A stretch of DNA of 64,000 nucleotides from Certhia americana (Eukaryota > Chordata > Aves > Passeriformes > Certhiidae), in assembly GCA_018697195.1 (NCBI GenBank), contig CM031873.1:5023063-5087062 (forward strand). Reading direction: 5' to 3'. Shown here piece after piece: positions 13,601 through 28,600 of this stretch (the first letter of the stretch is position 1; each line of letters opens with the position of its first letter). Under the pieces are notes generated by a model that was not told the DNA's origin, ran no database searches, and saw only the letters and a program-made list of their open reading frames with translations. Both the position numbers and the translations under genes were made by a program.

Positions 13601-16600
13601 TGGGAAGATCATCATGTACCTCACTCAGCTCAGAAGCCACATAAGTGACAAACTGGCCTTAGGACAGTGATCTGTAATAGGGCTTGTCATGCCCCAGAGC
13701 CTCTCCAATAGCCAGAAGTAGTCCTTGTCTCAGGAATGACTGAACTGGACATTCCCCACCCTTCTGAGACTGCTGGGTGTGTTCCTACCCCTGCAGATTT
13801 GTCAGTGCCACTAATGTATTGGTGTTTGACTCCACCCTGCTGCAAATGCCAGAGTCTTAGCTCCACAGAAATGAGGAAAAGTAAAGAAACCAAACACACA
13901 AACCAGAACCTCTTCAGGGTTCAGACTTACTAACCCAAGGAATAGCTACAGATGATGGGAAGTTCTGTAAGGAAGTAATAAGAAATATTAAATCTACCCT
14001 CAATAAAGGCACCAACTGCTCTCTGAAAGCATGAGGTGAATAGAAGGTGAATATATGACTTACATGTATTTGTCTAGGGAAGAGGTGGCCTGGGTAGGAA
14101 ACAAGCTACCTGCTGCCTTGAGCCCAAGACCAGCATGAAAGAGAAATTAAAAGCACAACAAAGCAGTTCCCTTATCTAACACCTTCCCCAAAACATCTGT
14201 CTCACCTGGGAGTGAGGAGTGCAGCCTGTGCTAAAGCCCAGTGCTCTTCATGAACCAGCTGAACATGCAATAATCAGCATTTAAAGGGCTCCCTGACTTG
14301 TGCTCACTGAAGGTCATGAGGTCCCAAGGTGTTCCCAGCTGTCCCCATGCCTTTACAGACCTGTAGAAGGAAGGATTCCTCTCTGTGTAGGTCCAATCTT
14401 TCCACCTCCTTTCATGCGTCTGGTGAGAATCTCCCTGTTTTCCATATCCTGCACCAAAACAAACCCCAAACAGTTATCTGAGCTCAGAGGGACAGACTTC
14501 CCAGAGGGAAAGAAATTCAAAGGCATATCTGAGCTGAACAGAGGCAGTGAGTGGGCAGGAAAAAGCTTGAAGGACTCACAGGGACAGGAGAGCTGCAGAG
14601 AGAAGGCAGGAGGGAACATCAGGAGACTTACAGATACTCTGGAGCCCTGATGCAACACAGGGCTGAAGAGATCATCCACATAGTGATCCAAGCCTACAGG
14701 GGTCCTCAGGTCATCTCTAAACCTTGGATCTGGAAGCAGAGAGTCTGATGACAAGGCAGGTAAGACACATTCCCCTGCCTCCAGTCCCTATTAGTCATGT
14801 TTCAGAGTGGAGCTCTACAACAAGAAGCATCACCTGACTATCCCCCTCTGCCCTGATGCCCTGGCTGGGGCCCACCTGGCCCTTCCCAGTGTCAATCACA
14901 GTCATGGGCAAAAGCTCACCTGGATGGAGACCAATAAATTCTGGAGGCAGGCTGGGTGGGGGGAAGGCAGGGGCCTGGATACCTGGAGCAGGAGGGATCC
15001 TGTTGAAGAGAGAAATGAGATGAGGATCAGAGTGCTGAAAGATGGGTGACAGGGCCACAAGGGGTGGGGCAGGAGGAATGGGTGGCTCACGTGTCCAGGT
15101 CAGAGGACTGGAGGGTGCTCCTGTCCCTTTCTGGAGTGATGGGGTACTCAGTGGGGGCCTGGGAGGAGCTGCTGAAGTTGCTGGTCTCCTCCATCTCTCC
15201 AATGAGGTCTAGCACAAAGTCACAGCCCAGCAGGTCCTGCCATGTGTTGCCAGTGAACATGGAGATAGACCACCCTCGAGTCTTCTTGTCACAACCCCTG
15301 GGAGAGGAAAGGTGTCCAGGCAGGGAGGGGAAAGGGAGAGGAAGGAAATCATTACATTCAGTTGCTTCTTGCCTTGTCTATCCTGGCTTAAGTCATTTAG
15401 ATTTAGGGTATGAATCAACTATTAAGTGCCCAGGGTTAGAAAAAAATTAGAATAATTTAAGAGTTATCCTTTTTATTAATTTTTTTTTCTCTGAAGCTGC
15501 TCTCACAAATAACACCTGTGGTTCCTCTGTTCCTAAAGGAGCCCATTGTTTATGGTTGAGAGTTATGTTAAGGGTGAAGAAGGGAGCACAGGCTGGAGTG
15601 GACAAGAAGTGAGTATTCTACACATGACCATATAAATCCCAGCCTGCAGACCAAACCATTCCTAGCCTTAGAGCTGGTGACAACCTCTCTCACAGCCCTA
15701 GAGCTTCTTGCATCCTCTGGCAGTACCTTGCATTCAGGATCCATGCTGCATACTGCTCCCCAGTCATCCAGGACTCCACCTCAGCTGAGAACTTCTCCTC
15801 TGGCACAGAGAGCAAAGTCAGTACCCACAGTGTCCCTGGAAGGACCCAAAGCAACACCCACATTCCATGGGACACAGCAGAGTCCAGCTGGAAAGTCTCA
15901 CACACTCCTGAGCAGGGCCACAGGAGGACTGAAAGCTCGTGGAAGGCTCCACATGGACGCATTCACATCCAAAATATCTGTTTGATGGCACAGGTTGGCA
16001 TCTCCAACCTGACAGGTGAAAACCTTTGCAGTGACCTGGTTTGCCTGGGGGTCACTCCACTCACAAGGAGCCAGAGTAGAGATATTCTGTGTTCAATTGA
16101 CAGAGCTTCTGGTTGCTCAAGAGGCAGCTTCAGGTAATATTAGAGAAGGGAGAAGGGCAGAAATTTCCTGTAACAAAATACTGCTGCATGGACTGTGCTG
16201 TAATGGATAACAGCCCTGCAGAGATGCACCCTCTGTTGAGCAGGGCCCAAACCCAGGACAATCTCATCCCTCAGCCTGAGAAGCAGATCCCACCAGGCCC
16301 AGACTTTGCAAGTTTTGGGTCTAAATTCAGATGCTTGTTTCCCCCATGGCTGTACCAGCAAACAGTGCTCTGATCCGCTTTACTTAGTTGAGGGAATTAT
16401 CTCCCAAACGCTGATTTCTGCACTAGAAAAGTCCTTAGAGGCTAAAAGACAGTGGGAGGGTAGAAGACTGAGTTACCATTAAAGGTATAAACATCCAGCA
16501 CCATCTTCCCTCTCCTCTGGTTTGCTGTCCACTCCAGCTGGGTGGGAGGGTAAGCCCGAGAAGGTGCAGGCTCTGTCTCTGTGCACTGAGCTGCCGTCAG

Positions 16601-19600
16601 GATCTTGCGCTGACAAACAGCACTGTAGCCCTCCATGCCATAGTCTGACACAAACCTAGGAGAAGGTACCAGCATGTAGCACTGCTCATCCCTCTCAACA
16701 CTTCTATAAGCCTGGCGTGGTCTTTTCTCCTCTTACTTCAGCAGTGGCTTCTCCAGTGCTGGTGAGGGGCCAAAGCAGCTGAGCAGAGTCGCCATCAGGA
16801 CCCAGCCTCGCTGGCTGTTCTCTGTGTCTGGGTTCCTCCAGGTCTGGGTAACCACCTGGCTGAAGATTTCATTGCGCAGAGCAGCATCACTCAAACCTCT
16901 CCCAGCAATGTAGTTGCCCAGCAGGACCTCTTGCCAGCCACGGAGACTCTTGTCACCAATGAACCGCAAAATCTGGAAGCATCCAGGGCAAGAAAGAGAG
17001 AACTGGATCTGTAACCCTCTGTCCCAAACTGTGGTAGAAGAAGTTGTAGACATCAGGATGTTCATGAGCCTGAGTTGCCAACACTCAGATTGGGGTGTGT
17101 CCTCAGGTTTTTGTGCACCACCAAAGTGCTGAACAATTTGGGAGGCAACGTTTATAGAAATTTGATCCTGACTAAAAGTCAGGGTGATTTCAGTCTCTTC
17201 TGAGTTATGACTCAGAATTTGGTCTAGGGCAAAATATTTCCCCTTGGGCAGGGCTCAGACACACAAGTAAATTGCCACAGGATACTTGCTACTGAGCCCA
17301 CTGTGTGTTTAAAAGCCTTTGATACATAAGTTAATGTTATACCAAGTACTAAAGGATGTGGTGTCTCAACACACACTGAAGAAAGGATTCAGCTTCTTAG
17401 CTATGCATATTGACATCTTCAATGCTTTTTTAGTTTGTATTTCTCACCCTTAGGTACAGAATGATTGCTTTCATCCTCTACATTTCAATGTGTCACAAAT
17501 TAATTTTTTTCTAAAATGGACAGTTTTGGAAGGAACATTTAAGAGTAACAACACTTCTAAAAACACTTAATGGTACCAAGTGTGTCAGAGATTCACTGAG
17601 AAAAACCGGATGGTGGTTGTTTAGTTCTCATGGAATTCTTTATAGAAAATCCCTATTTCATTAGCAAGGGAGAAAAACTGCCTTTGATCTTTAGAAAAAT
17701 GATAGTATTCTGCTTAAACACAATCCTATTCACAAGATTTTACTGAAGCTTATGCTGTTCTATAATAGGGATCACAAGGACAAAACAAGAAACTGTTTTT
17801 AGGTATTAACTTTCTTAATGGGCTTATTTTAATTCTATGTAATTCCCAAAAAGATTACCAGATTTATTTAGAAAGTATCTGGAGTTTCATTCTATTTTCA
17901 ACCATTTAAAATAAGAAATATAAAGAAATACGTTTCACATCCACAGAGATGAAATAGCACCATCCCCTTCACACAAACACTACAGAGTGAGGGTGTGGTT
18001 CCAGGTGTACTTCCCTGATGACAAAGTCCCTGCCCTTTTGCAGCCTTTACACAACAGTTCACTGTCACCTGTTGAGTACTGACACATCTGTGAGCCCAAG
18101 CTGCAATTGAGATGTTTCTATAAACCACACTATGGAAAAGATCTGGGTTAAATGAAATATTTTTATGACTGATAGATGAGTAAGTGGTTGAGAAGACAGA
18201 CTTCCCTTATCATTGTTATTGAGTCTGGAATATTGGGATATTAAAGTTTAGCAGTCCTGTTCCTATATGCCCTGTCAAATTTTGAGGCTCCATCACCAGG
18301 CAATTCACTTTGATCCCAGCAGGCTGTGGCTGGTCTGTACTTCCCCAAAACCACAGCAACCCTAAGGGGCTGTGTGAGACCTCTGTCAGGCTGCTCCAGG
18401 GCCTAGAAAGAGCAATTTAGAGTGCAAATTTTCTTTGAATAGAAATCAATGTTCTGCTTTTCCAGCCCTACATGTATTGTAAGAACAGTGTCCACCACCA
18501 GCAACTTTTTGTATAAAGACATCAAAACATTGTCTGTGCCCACCCATTCTTAAGCAATGTCAAGAATGACATCACTTACCAGTTTGTTTATCTCAAGTGC
18601 ACTCTCCTGATGTTCAGCATCCAGGTGGGTTAAGGGGTGCTGCAGAGGCTGACCAGGGGCAGGGAAATCTGGCTTCTACAAATAAACAAAAAAGGATAGA
18701 AATATTTCCTCCTGGCGTTGCTAAAACCAGTGTGTCTGCCCACAAGGGAGGCAGTGAAGAGAGATAAAAAGAGTTCCCACCTGGAAGTGTAATTTGATGA
18801 AGGAGGAGAAGGGATAGCTGTTAATGGTGGGTGGAAGGGAAAGGTCATCCTTGACCCTGACTTCTGGGGGCTGTGTCTCAGTTATCTGGTTGGCCTGTGC
18901 TCGATGTCGACCTGCAAGAGAAAGAGGTCTGGTGTGATAGCAGGACACAAACAATTCATACAGCAGCTTCTGGCTGACCTGAACCTCACCCTGCCCAAGC
19001 CCCCTGGCTCCAGGGATACCCAGCCCAACCCTGCTGCCTCAGACCCCACAGCAGGTACAGCCTCACCTCCCTGAGACCACAAGGACTCTTTTCAGGAGGG
19101 AGATTTTACAGCTCTGATCTTTCAGACTCTTCTCCCCAGGGAACACCTGGAGATTCAAGTCTGCTCTGCAGCATTTACAGGTAGGAATTGCTGAGCCCAT
19201 ACAGAGATACTGCTGACAACTGCCCAGTCTACAAGGAAATGAGAGATCTTTGTAGTGAGGGATTTATCATGGATAAGAGAGGAGCAAACATTACTAAATG
19301 AAGAGATTTCTCCATGCGGCACAGCTCCTGTGTATTCCTCTATCTCCAGCCATGTCCCCTGATGCTCTCCCATCCTCCCCATTTACATCCCATCAGCTTT
19401 CATTTCCAGCAGTTTCACTGGAATATATTTTTATTATTTATATTAAATATATATTTATGTAGATGTGTCTCCTCTGGCTTACATTGCTCACAAGTCCAGC
19501 TGATAGTCCCTGGAGGGCTCTGCCATGAAATGTGAGGTATTTGAGAATCCAGCACAGTCTGCTCCAATTCACCAGACTCTTCTGCCTGATTGTCTCCCTT

Positions 19601-22600
19601 ACTATCCCCCACAGAGGGTCACAGGCACAGCTGGCTTTGGTTTGACACCACACAGACAGAGAGAGGCAAATCCTGCCTCAACCTATTTGCAGCTTAAATA
19701 TTCATTGAGAGCTACAGAGCAAACACAACTGCGCATAACTTAATGCTCAAGGTCACATCAACAGCTTGTGAAATTATTGTGGTTAGTGGTATTTTGGTGA
19801 TTTGAAAACCACTTGGTGCATCCCCAAATTGAGAAATTAATATATGCTCAACTGGTTACATTGTTGCATCCTTAAGTTTTTATATTATTATATCCTTGGA
19901 CTGATAAATTGTTCTAATTGTTCTATTTCAAGTTATTACATTGTTCCATAATCAACAATCAAGTTGTTAGCCTATTTCTCCTTCCTTCTATTTCAAACTT
20001 CCTTTTGAGGAAGTAATTTTTAATGAAACCTAAAAATTTTTCTTTGAAATCATTAAAACTGTCTCTTTCTTCCCCTTCAATTTCCTTAAAGAATTCAGAG
20101 TAGGTAAAAGACGGGTTTAAGTTCTTCCACCCCAGATACTCATCTCTGCCAGAGACCTGGGTTCATTAAGCAGTTTCTGTCACATAACTTTGACCAAAGA
20201 GACCATCCCAGTTCTACCAGTTCAAAAAAAAGAGCTGAAAAATTAACAAAGATACTGATTTTCAAGCTGGTGTTCTGCCTCCTGGCCCAAATTGCTTTTC
20301 CTCCCTACCATGTCAGGAAACTACATCCATCCATTTGCCTGAATCATATTTACACACTGCAGTGATAATGAACCAAATCCATCCCAGTGACAGGCAGCAG
20401 GGAGAACAAACACATACATTGATATAAACAAGGAAATACTCAGTGAAACAGTGAAGAAAAGGGAGGGAAGGAAGAGGATTTCTCACCTTCAACAAAGTGC
20501 AGGAGGGCTGCGAGCTCTGCAGGGATCTCCAGCAGCCCCACGTCCTGGAGAGAGAAACAAATCAGCCACTGGCTGCCAGCAGAGAAACCACATAAAAACA
20601 CTGAGCTGAGACTGGGTGAAACTGCCTTGGAAAAGCTGCCAGGACAGGGATGGAGCATCTGAGCCTAAGCAGTGACTTCTGCCTCCACAACATTCAGAAC
20701 CATTGCAAACAGGGAGGTATTGCATGAACACAGCTGTGTGACATGGGCCAGCAAAAGAGGGAAAGGGGAGCAATTCCTAAATAAAAATTCAACTGCCACA
20801 AGGCAAATGACAGGAAAATTGGCTTTCTTTGACTCATGCTTCATTTCTATCAAGTCTGGCACTGTAGAGATTGCACCTGAAGGGTAAGGGCCATTTCCTC
20901 CTGCACTTTCCTGACATTTTTGGTTTGATTTTTCAATATCCAAAAGTGCTACAGCATAAAATGAGACCTGATTCTGATCTTTGCTATATGTTGAAAGTTC
21001 CTAAGAAAGCTCACATCTCTGCCTGGGTAATTTTTGCACCTTGGACTGCTGCAGGGTAGGAAGCAAATGGGCTAATACAGCACAGTGTGCCAGCATCACT
21101 GCATGTAGAGTCAGCAAAGGGCATTTCAGACAGAGCTACTCAGATTAAGACACTACAAAACCAAGCCAAAGCCACAAAACTGGAACTTTTGGAGGTGTGG
21201 GGTTTTTTTGTTTCTTGGTTTTTTGGGGTTTTTTTTTCAGATCTGCACAGTAAAGCTTCTTGTCACCAGCACATTATTCTGACATATCTCTCCACATAAA
21301 ATTTAAAGACAGATTCACAGCATTTTTGATCAGTTTGATTTTGCTCATGAGAAGATACTTGACTTCAAGTCTGGCTTTTCAATGGTCTGTTCAGGAAGTG
21401 GACTGTGAAATTGCACAATTCTGGATCCACACCTGAGGAAGCAGGTGATACAAGTGCACCCAGGGCTAATTAGTCTTGTTGTTACTGACAGATCTATACA
21501 GAATTGCGTATAATATCAATTCAGATTCCCTTGATACAGACACTGCAGCAAATATGTGTCCAGTCTAGACACATAAATAATGGCATTAGATAGAAGTTTT
21601 GATACAGCTAAATGTGTTATGAAGCCTTTAATACATCCCTTCCTCTACATCAACTTCTGTTAATATATTTATGTAGATGTGTCTCATTCCCACCCCTCAC
21701 AACAGAAGATGATCACCAAAAATAATCTTCCCTCCACCTCTGAAGGTCCAGTGCTGTGAACAAACACAGTGCTCTGACTCAGGACAGATTTACAATGCCT
21801 GGCTGTACTCAGAGCATGGGAAACACTGAACAAATGAGATATTTCTGCCTTGGAAGGCCCTTTATACCATCTAACCCGTATTCTGTACTGGGTTCCACAC
21901 ACTTGTGTGCCCCCTCTAGATGTTCTGCTGTTCCCCAGCAAACCTGAGCTGAGGAGGCACAAGGGAGGGAGAACACCTGGAGAACCTGATCTATTTTATC
22001 TCAGACCCTCCCAGACCATTTGACAACTCACCATTCCTTGGCTGGGACTATTCTCTGTGTCACCACAGGCCAGGGAGCTCCTTCTTTATTTTCTTTCCTC
22101 TAACTCTTGCTGTTAGGAGATGAAAAGGGGAAAAGAGGATGAGAGGGTGAAAAGAGGATGAAAGGGGAAAAGGAAGTGAAAGGGTGGGAAAAGATGTGTG
22201 AAGCCAGTTCCAGCTATTCTGGGGGCAGATGCTGTGGGTGGGCAGGAGATGTCATCCTGCTCCAGCAGATAAAATGACAGAACACCTACAGAGCCTTCTT
22301 GGGACCCCAAAACAGTGTATTGAGAAGAGGCTGCCCAGGCAAAGACAAAAGCAAAGTTTCAGCTTTCGTTTTCAGCAAAGCTTTGCTGAAACACCTCCTG
22401 CCCTTCATGACACAATTCCACAGCAAGAGCCTCCAGCACCTGCCAAACCTTCCCTTGGTAAGCCTTTGATGTGGCTCAGGACAAAAGCACCCAGCAGCTG
22501 CCAGAAATATTCACCTGCCTCCTTCAGCATCAAAGCACATGAGAACAGCCTGAACATGGACAATGAACTCATCCATGGAGAGGAAACCCTTTAGAAAGGT

Positions 22601-25600
22601 GGGAGGAAAACCAAAAGCTAAGCTCCCTCACAGCTCTGCCCTTTCCCATCCATTCTATCGTTCTCCAGCCTCATCACTCACCTGACTCCTACTCAGAGAT
22701 GGGGAAGGAGGGTGTCTGTCTCTGCCTCTCTCCTGCCTGTCAGTAGTGCAAAGCAGTGTGACTACATGGGACTTTAGGAGGGCTGGGCTGAGAAAGACAA
22801 TGACAAGCTGAAGTCCAAAGGGCAGGGCTGTGGGGTGGGGGAAAGGAGGAACTTTGCAGCAGGTGAACTTTGAGACCTTTGCTGCTGCTACTGCATGTAC
22901 AGAGACCTCAGCAAACAAACACTGAAGGAACAGAAATGGATTCAAAAGGGCTGCACTGTTGTGGTTACCCGGGAGAAAGAAAAGCTGGATCCTGTCCAAG
23001 TGGGAAGGGCAAGAAACAGAACAGAAACTCATGAAGTGATGGACATGGTAGGAGAGGAAGCACCTCTGCAGGTTTGTATCAACACCACTGTCCTTAACCC
23101 TCTGCCCCACCATGCCCTCAGCCATGCCAGGAGCTGTGCTGGGTCCTTCCCTTGTAAAGCTGACAGCTATGAGATGTTTGTTGCTACTCTAAGATGAGTG
23201 GTCTGATTTCTTCTTTCTGATTGTATTTTAATAGTTTGTGCAGAATACATTTGACAGAACCATGGCTCTCTCCTATACATTATTTTCCATCTTCTCAAAA
23301 ACCTGCCATCCTATTCTCACCCTAGCTGACTACCAAGAGGCCAAGGGCTTGAGCAGCCTGAGGCTGGTAAGGGATCAGGGGAGGATCATTGTGGACTGAA
23401 AAAATCTTGCATTTCAGTCACCATCAGAAATTGAACTGGGCAACAAAAAAAGCAAGATGAATGACTCCTTACAGCTTGAGCAGAACAGCAGCTCTGAAGA
23501 CCACAGATGGAACTAGGTCTTGGCTCATGTAGGGCAGCCTGAAGTGATGCCTGGAGAGACTACCTAGAAGAGAGGCTAGACCGAGTTAGAGAATAAAGTG
23601 GGTACCTATTAAAAGCCTTTAACAGATACACCTTGGGCAGTGCAAAGCCTTGCAGAGAAACCCAAGAGTTTTTCAGACATAAGTTTGGTCTCTCTGCATA
23701 TCAGAGGTTAATAGTCCAATTACAGCTTCAAGTGATGAAGTCACATTCTCCCAGTTAGCTTCCCCCAATTCACTTTTGTTTATACTTTTTGGAGCCTGAG
23801 GCTGTGATTGTGACCTTGGTTCTCAGGCCTGGAAGGATTGTTTTGTCTGACCAAAATGTGAAGAGAGCTGACTAACACTCTGAATGGAGCTTAGAGTTAT
23901 ACCCTAATGCAGTGCAGGATCTGAAAAATATAAAAGCTAAAAACCTAAGGCATCATTCCCACCCTGGCTCACACAGCCAGACCCATGAATCAGCTGTGTT
24001 TGCAATACTGTGCCAGTTCTGAATGCCATTTAGAGAGAGAAGGCTCTAACCTCTGTGGTTCCTTCATTTGACTACATTTACATCAGACAGAGGGTGAAGA
24101 ATACCTCCATGGGTCATTCCCAACAAACCTTTCAAAGCCATCCCTGCCCCGGCCTCACCCAGTCCCCAGCTCACTCTGCTCAGGGCAGAAATAGCCCCTC
24201 CTGTACACCTTGCTCTGATAGGACTGTTGTTACCTGGCAGCGCTTCCTCCTTTGAATCAAAGGTCTGGAGATTAAAATCATGGTTTTAAATTGCACCAAA
24301 GTCTTCTTCAGCCTCCTGTAACGCTTCCTAGAGGATAAGAAAAGAATTGACTAATGAGGGACACATCAGCCACACAAACACACATGAACCAGGCCAGAAG
24401 CCAACATAAGGAGAGGCCTGGACATCCTGGCTGTCCCTTGGCAAGGCCAAAGGGCTGTCCCTTGGCTGGCCTTTGACTCCTGACCTTGCCTGGTAACCTC
24501 GGAAGTGCGCCTGGATGACTGTGACCTTCTCCTGGAGGACACGGAGGTGCCGGCGGTGAAGGAGGCGTCGGAATTTCCTCTGCAGAGTGACCACAGCCCA
24601 GCTCTGCCTCTGGAGCCATCGTCTCTCCAGCAGCTGCCTGGCCTTCTCCTTCAGAAACACCTGAGCAAAGGCAGCAGCTGCTGACCCACGAGGGAAGCAG
24701 CAGCTTCTCCCAGAGCTGATCAATAACAAAAACTGATGGTTTATCCCTTTGTAGCCTTAAAGGGTTCTCGCTAAGGAAACTGGGGAGGACAGGAGGCACA
24801 GGTGCAGGTGACAGAGATGGATACATTTGTGGTGGACAAAGAATCATGGTTTGATGAAGGTTAGCAGATAGCAAAAGTAGAAGCCCAGGAATGCTGGATA
24901 TACAAAGGCCATGCTACAATAGCCTGGAGCTGGAGACTCCTGTTAATCAGAAGTGCTAAAAATGCATCCTTACTACTTGAGACAAGGGGCAAAGGTGAGA
25001 GGGGAAGGTGTGCAAGGCCCTCCCTCCTTGGACAGAGGCTGAGCTCCTCTCAGTGCTTTGCCAGCCTGGCAATGGGTGTGTGGGGCTGTGCAATCCAGAT
25101 GGGATTCTCTGTGGGCATCACCTTTGTCACTCCAATCTGATAGAGATCCGAGGGGCTCCCCACCACCTGAGCCAGCACTGCTGCACAGCCTTCTCTCTGC
25201 TTCAAGCTGCTGGGCCTGCTCCCAGCCAGGAGCCCATACCTGGGACAGGAGCAGTGAGTGTGACAAAAACCAGAGCTGTACATGGAGCCCTCAGAGCACA
25301 GATCATTCAGGGCTGGGAGATCCCAAGCCAGGACACCCCTGTACCTGGCCAGGAAACTCTGGAATAGCAGACGGACTGGGTATCCCTCTTTTCGAATGTG
25401 GATGGCCTCCAGAATCCCAGAATGTCGCAGCTGACAGTTGACATATTCCACATCAAAGATATTTGACAACTGTGAAGATAAGGCAAAAGAAAAAATGAAA
25501 AACAAGAAATAAAGAATAATTAAAGAAAGGAGACTGAAGGCAGGGAATTCAGAAAGAGTCTCTTTCTCTTGTCCTGTCCTTGGATTGGATCTTGTCATGG

Positions 25601-28600
25601 GCTGTGGGCAATGGAGCACATAGCCCAAGGAATACTTTGGTGTCCAGCTGACCCTGGCTTCTGCTCCTGCAGCACAAGATTAACTACATGGCCACAGGGA
25701 AGGGTGGGACAAAAATGGGGAAGAGTCTCAAGCTATCAAATGAAAAAAAGAAGTTTAAATCCCAGTCGTGAAAAGAGAGCTGTTGGAGAAGAATGAAGGA
25801 ACTGAGGGACTCCATAAGGAGCTCTGGGTGCTACCCTACCTTACTGGGATTAGGGGTGATGCACCGGATGAAGAAGGCATGGCTCCTGGAAAACAGAAAG
25901 CAAGAACCTTGGATTACCCTTCTCTCTGTGCTGACCCTGGAAGATTTCACACTTCTGTGTGCCAACAGCATCTCTCACCCTCTCAGCTTGGCTGTGAGGT
26001 CCTGCAAAGACTGCTGGAATTTGGACACCAGGGTGGAGGCCTGAGGCCTGAGCCCTTTGCCCCTGCCCCCCAGCTCCCTTTGCTCACCATAGGCAGCTTT
26101 AGCCCTCTGGAAAATGTGAGACACTACCTGCAAAAACAGAGAAATTACCAAAACTCACTGAACTATGTGGAAAGAAGAATCTCTTCCTGAAACTTAAGGG
26201 GGCTGTTTTCCCTTGCCCTTGGCAGAGTCTCAGGTAGTCTGTGAGTCTGTGTGTTTTATATATAAAGTGTATCAGTTGCAGGCAAAGACAATTTGCTCGA
26301 TTCCCAAGTAAATTCAATAAAATAAAACTTTTGGCTTCTCCAGGTTCTCCTGACACCTGATCAGCAGCTTTCTGCTTCTCACATAAAGACAATGAGTGGA
26401 TCATTGGGTGTCTGCAATAGAGGTCTTCCTCCTGACCAACTGGTGTACCTTGAGGCGGCTCTGGGAGAAGATATCCAGCACCTCTGGCCTCAGCTGATCA
26501 CGGTTTTTATTGAGAAACTTGTGGACCTGCAGGGGGCAAAGCACCATTCAGACCACTCAGACAGGCAAACATGCCTGTTACACACTCTGGGACGGGACAG
26601 GCAGCTGGAGAGGTGGAACAAGGAGAAAGGCATGGAGAAAGAAGCTGTCTCTTCCTGCTGCTACCAGGGTAGAGAGGACATGACTTCTGCTTTGAGAAGG
26701 GATTGCTCCTTTTCTCTTTCACAACACCCAGCAGGCTTTCATTTCTCTTTTTTATTTTTTCCAGCAGCAACAGCTTTCCTGCATTTCCAGGGCTCTGAGG
26801 CTGATGTGTCACTGAGGGCAATTCCTATTCTGCTTCTGCCCAGAGGCAGCTTAGTTGGCTCCCTTAATAACAATCTCCTCTCTTCTGATAAATTGATGCT
26901 TTAGAGGGATTTGCAGTCACAAGGGGAGATCTTTGATCACAGAGCTGGTCCATCAGGACAGCTTGTCCCCAGGATGGCCCCTGCCAGCTTACCTGGTAGG
27001 TGACAGGACCAGCATAGTGCTGCACAGTGAATTCTGGCAAAGGCAGCTTGGGCTTGGTGTACCAAGGGCTGTTTCCATGGTGGTAATGACACTTCTGGAG
27101 GAAAGTGTGGTCTGTGGCCTGTAAAAGAGATTTCCTGATGCTGCAACGCACTCAGTAGGCTGAAAAGCCACTGTTAAACTGAAGGTAAAAACATTTAACA
27201 CTTGTGCAATCATTCTGGAAAGCAGCCTCACCTTACCCATCCTTTGAAAGGGATCCCATGAAAAGACTGAGAGCTCCTCACCTGAGTCAGGGATGTCTGG
27301 TCATTCAGGATGCACAGGATGCCGTGGGGCTTTGCAGTAAGGAAATCCAGGCACAACTTGTCATACATTTTGGAAACAGGAACCCAAGATAACTGCTCCT
27401 GGCTGTATTCCTCCTGCATGTTAAAGGCCAAATCCAGCCATCCAAACAAGGATAAATAGAGAGAATTAACAGAAGGATTTGGGTTGTTTATCAGGAAGTT
27501 AGTGTTTCACCGCTGTTAGGAACTTGCCTATAATTGTCTGGTTTTGTCTCATGAAACTTCTTCTAAAGCCACTAATGATTCTTCTGATTTGAGAGAAGAA
27601 GGCTGCTAAGCTGAATGATAAAGTGAACTGAAATACTTTCATCTCCAGGACATAAGTGGTACAGAAAATGCTACAAAGAAGCCAAACAGGCTTTAAAAGC
27701 ACCCACTGAGGTTTGGGCTTTTTGACCCTGACCAACTCATAAAATCTGGAAAAGGGAGCGAGGTGCTAACAAAATCTTCCTCCCTTAATTTACTGTAGAA
27801 TTAATAAAAGGTATTAAACAGGCAGCTCTTGGACTAGGATTCCATCGATATTGTTTAAGAGGACCACTCAGTTTCCTGTTCTCTGCTGAGGGATACTCTG
27901 AAGATCTCTCAGTCCATGTGTGCTGCCTTAAGGTGGTGTGAATTCCACTGAGTTCCACTTACCTCCTCCTGGGCAATGACAGTCTGGCTGAAGAACCACT
28001 GGAGGTGCTCATTGGCTAAGTTGATGCAGAGTTGCTCTAAACTGTTCACCCCCAGATCCTGTAAAGACAAAAAGAGATCATCCCTTCCAAGGCCCAGGGA
28101 GCTGTGGCTCCCTGTAAATGTTGCACAGGCTGAGATGAGCTGCTGGTTCTGGCTAGTGTGAATGAACCCCAACAGTTCAAACCATCTCCTGTCTGGTTTG
28201 CAAGCTCTCAGCATGTCTTACTGACTAGGCTGAACAGCCAGAGGTGAGACAAGCTGGGAAGGAGCATAAAGAAGAAAAGACCTACTCCTGGATGCACAGC
28301 CCCACCTTTGTATTCCATTGTTTTCAGCATTCATTGGGGGACACAGGTTTTAACAGAAGTAAAATATTCCAAGGTCTTGGTGAGCACATGCCCTCACTGC
28401 CCAGGCCATAGCAAAGGAACATGAAAAATCACCTCAAACCCATGGATGTCCACAATGCCCATGGCACAGTCAGACTCCCAGGGAGCCAACCACTCATTGA
28501 TCCTCAGCAGCAGCCACTCAAAGAGCAGGTAGTACAGAGCCTTGGCAATGGAGTCCCTGAGTGGGAGGGAAGAAGAACTAGTTACAGCAAAAACAGCACC

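Noticed and set aside
13931..13964. 34-nt candidate MYO15B exon with AG acceptor and GTAAGT donor
   Set aside because: It would change the phase so that the next exon (12,890-13,000) could not be read as the conserved [11 protein letters not shown]. Direct joining of the neighbours is in frame.
26041..26088. Split of exon 25,979-26,127 into two exons
   Set aside because: The implied intron would be under 50 nt, and its acceptor would put the next exon out of frame, whereas reading through stays open and preserves the family spacing.
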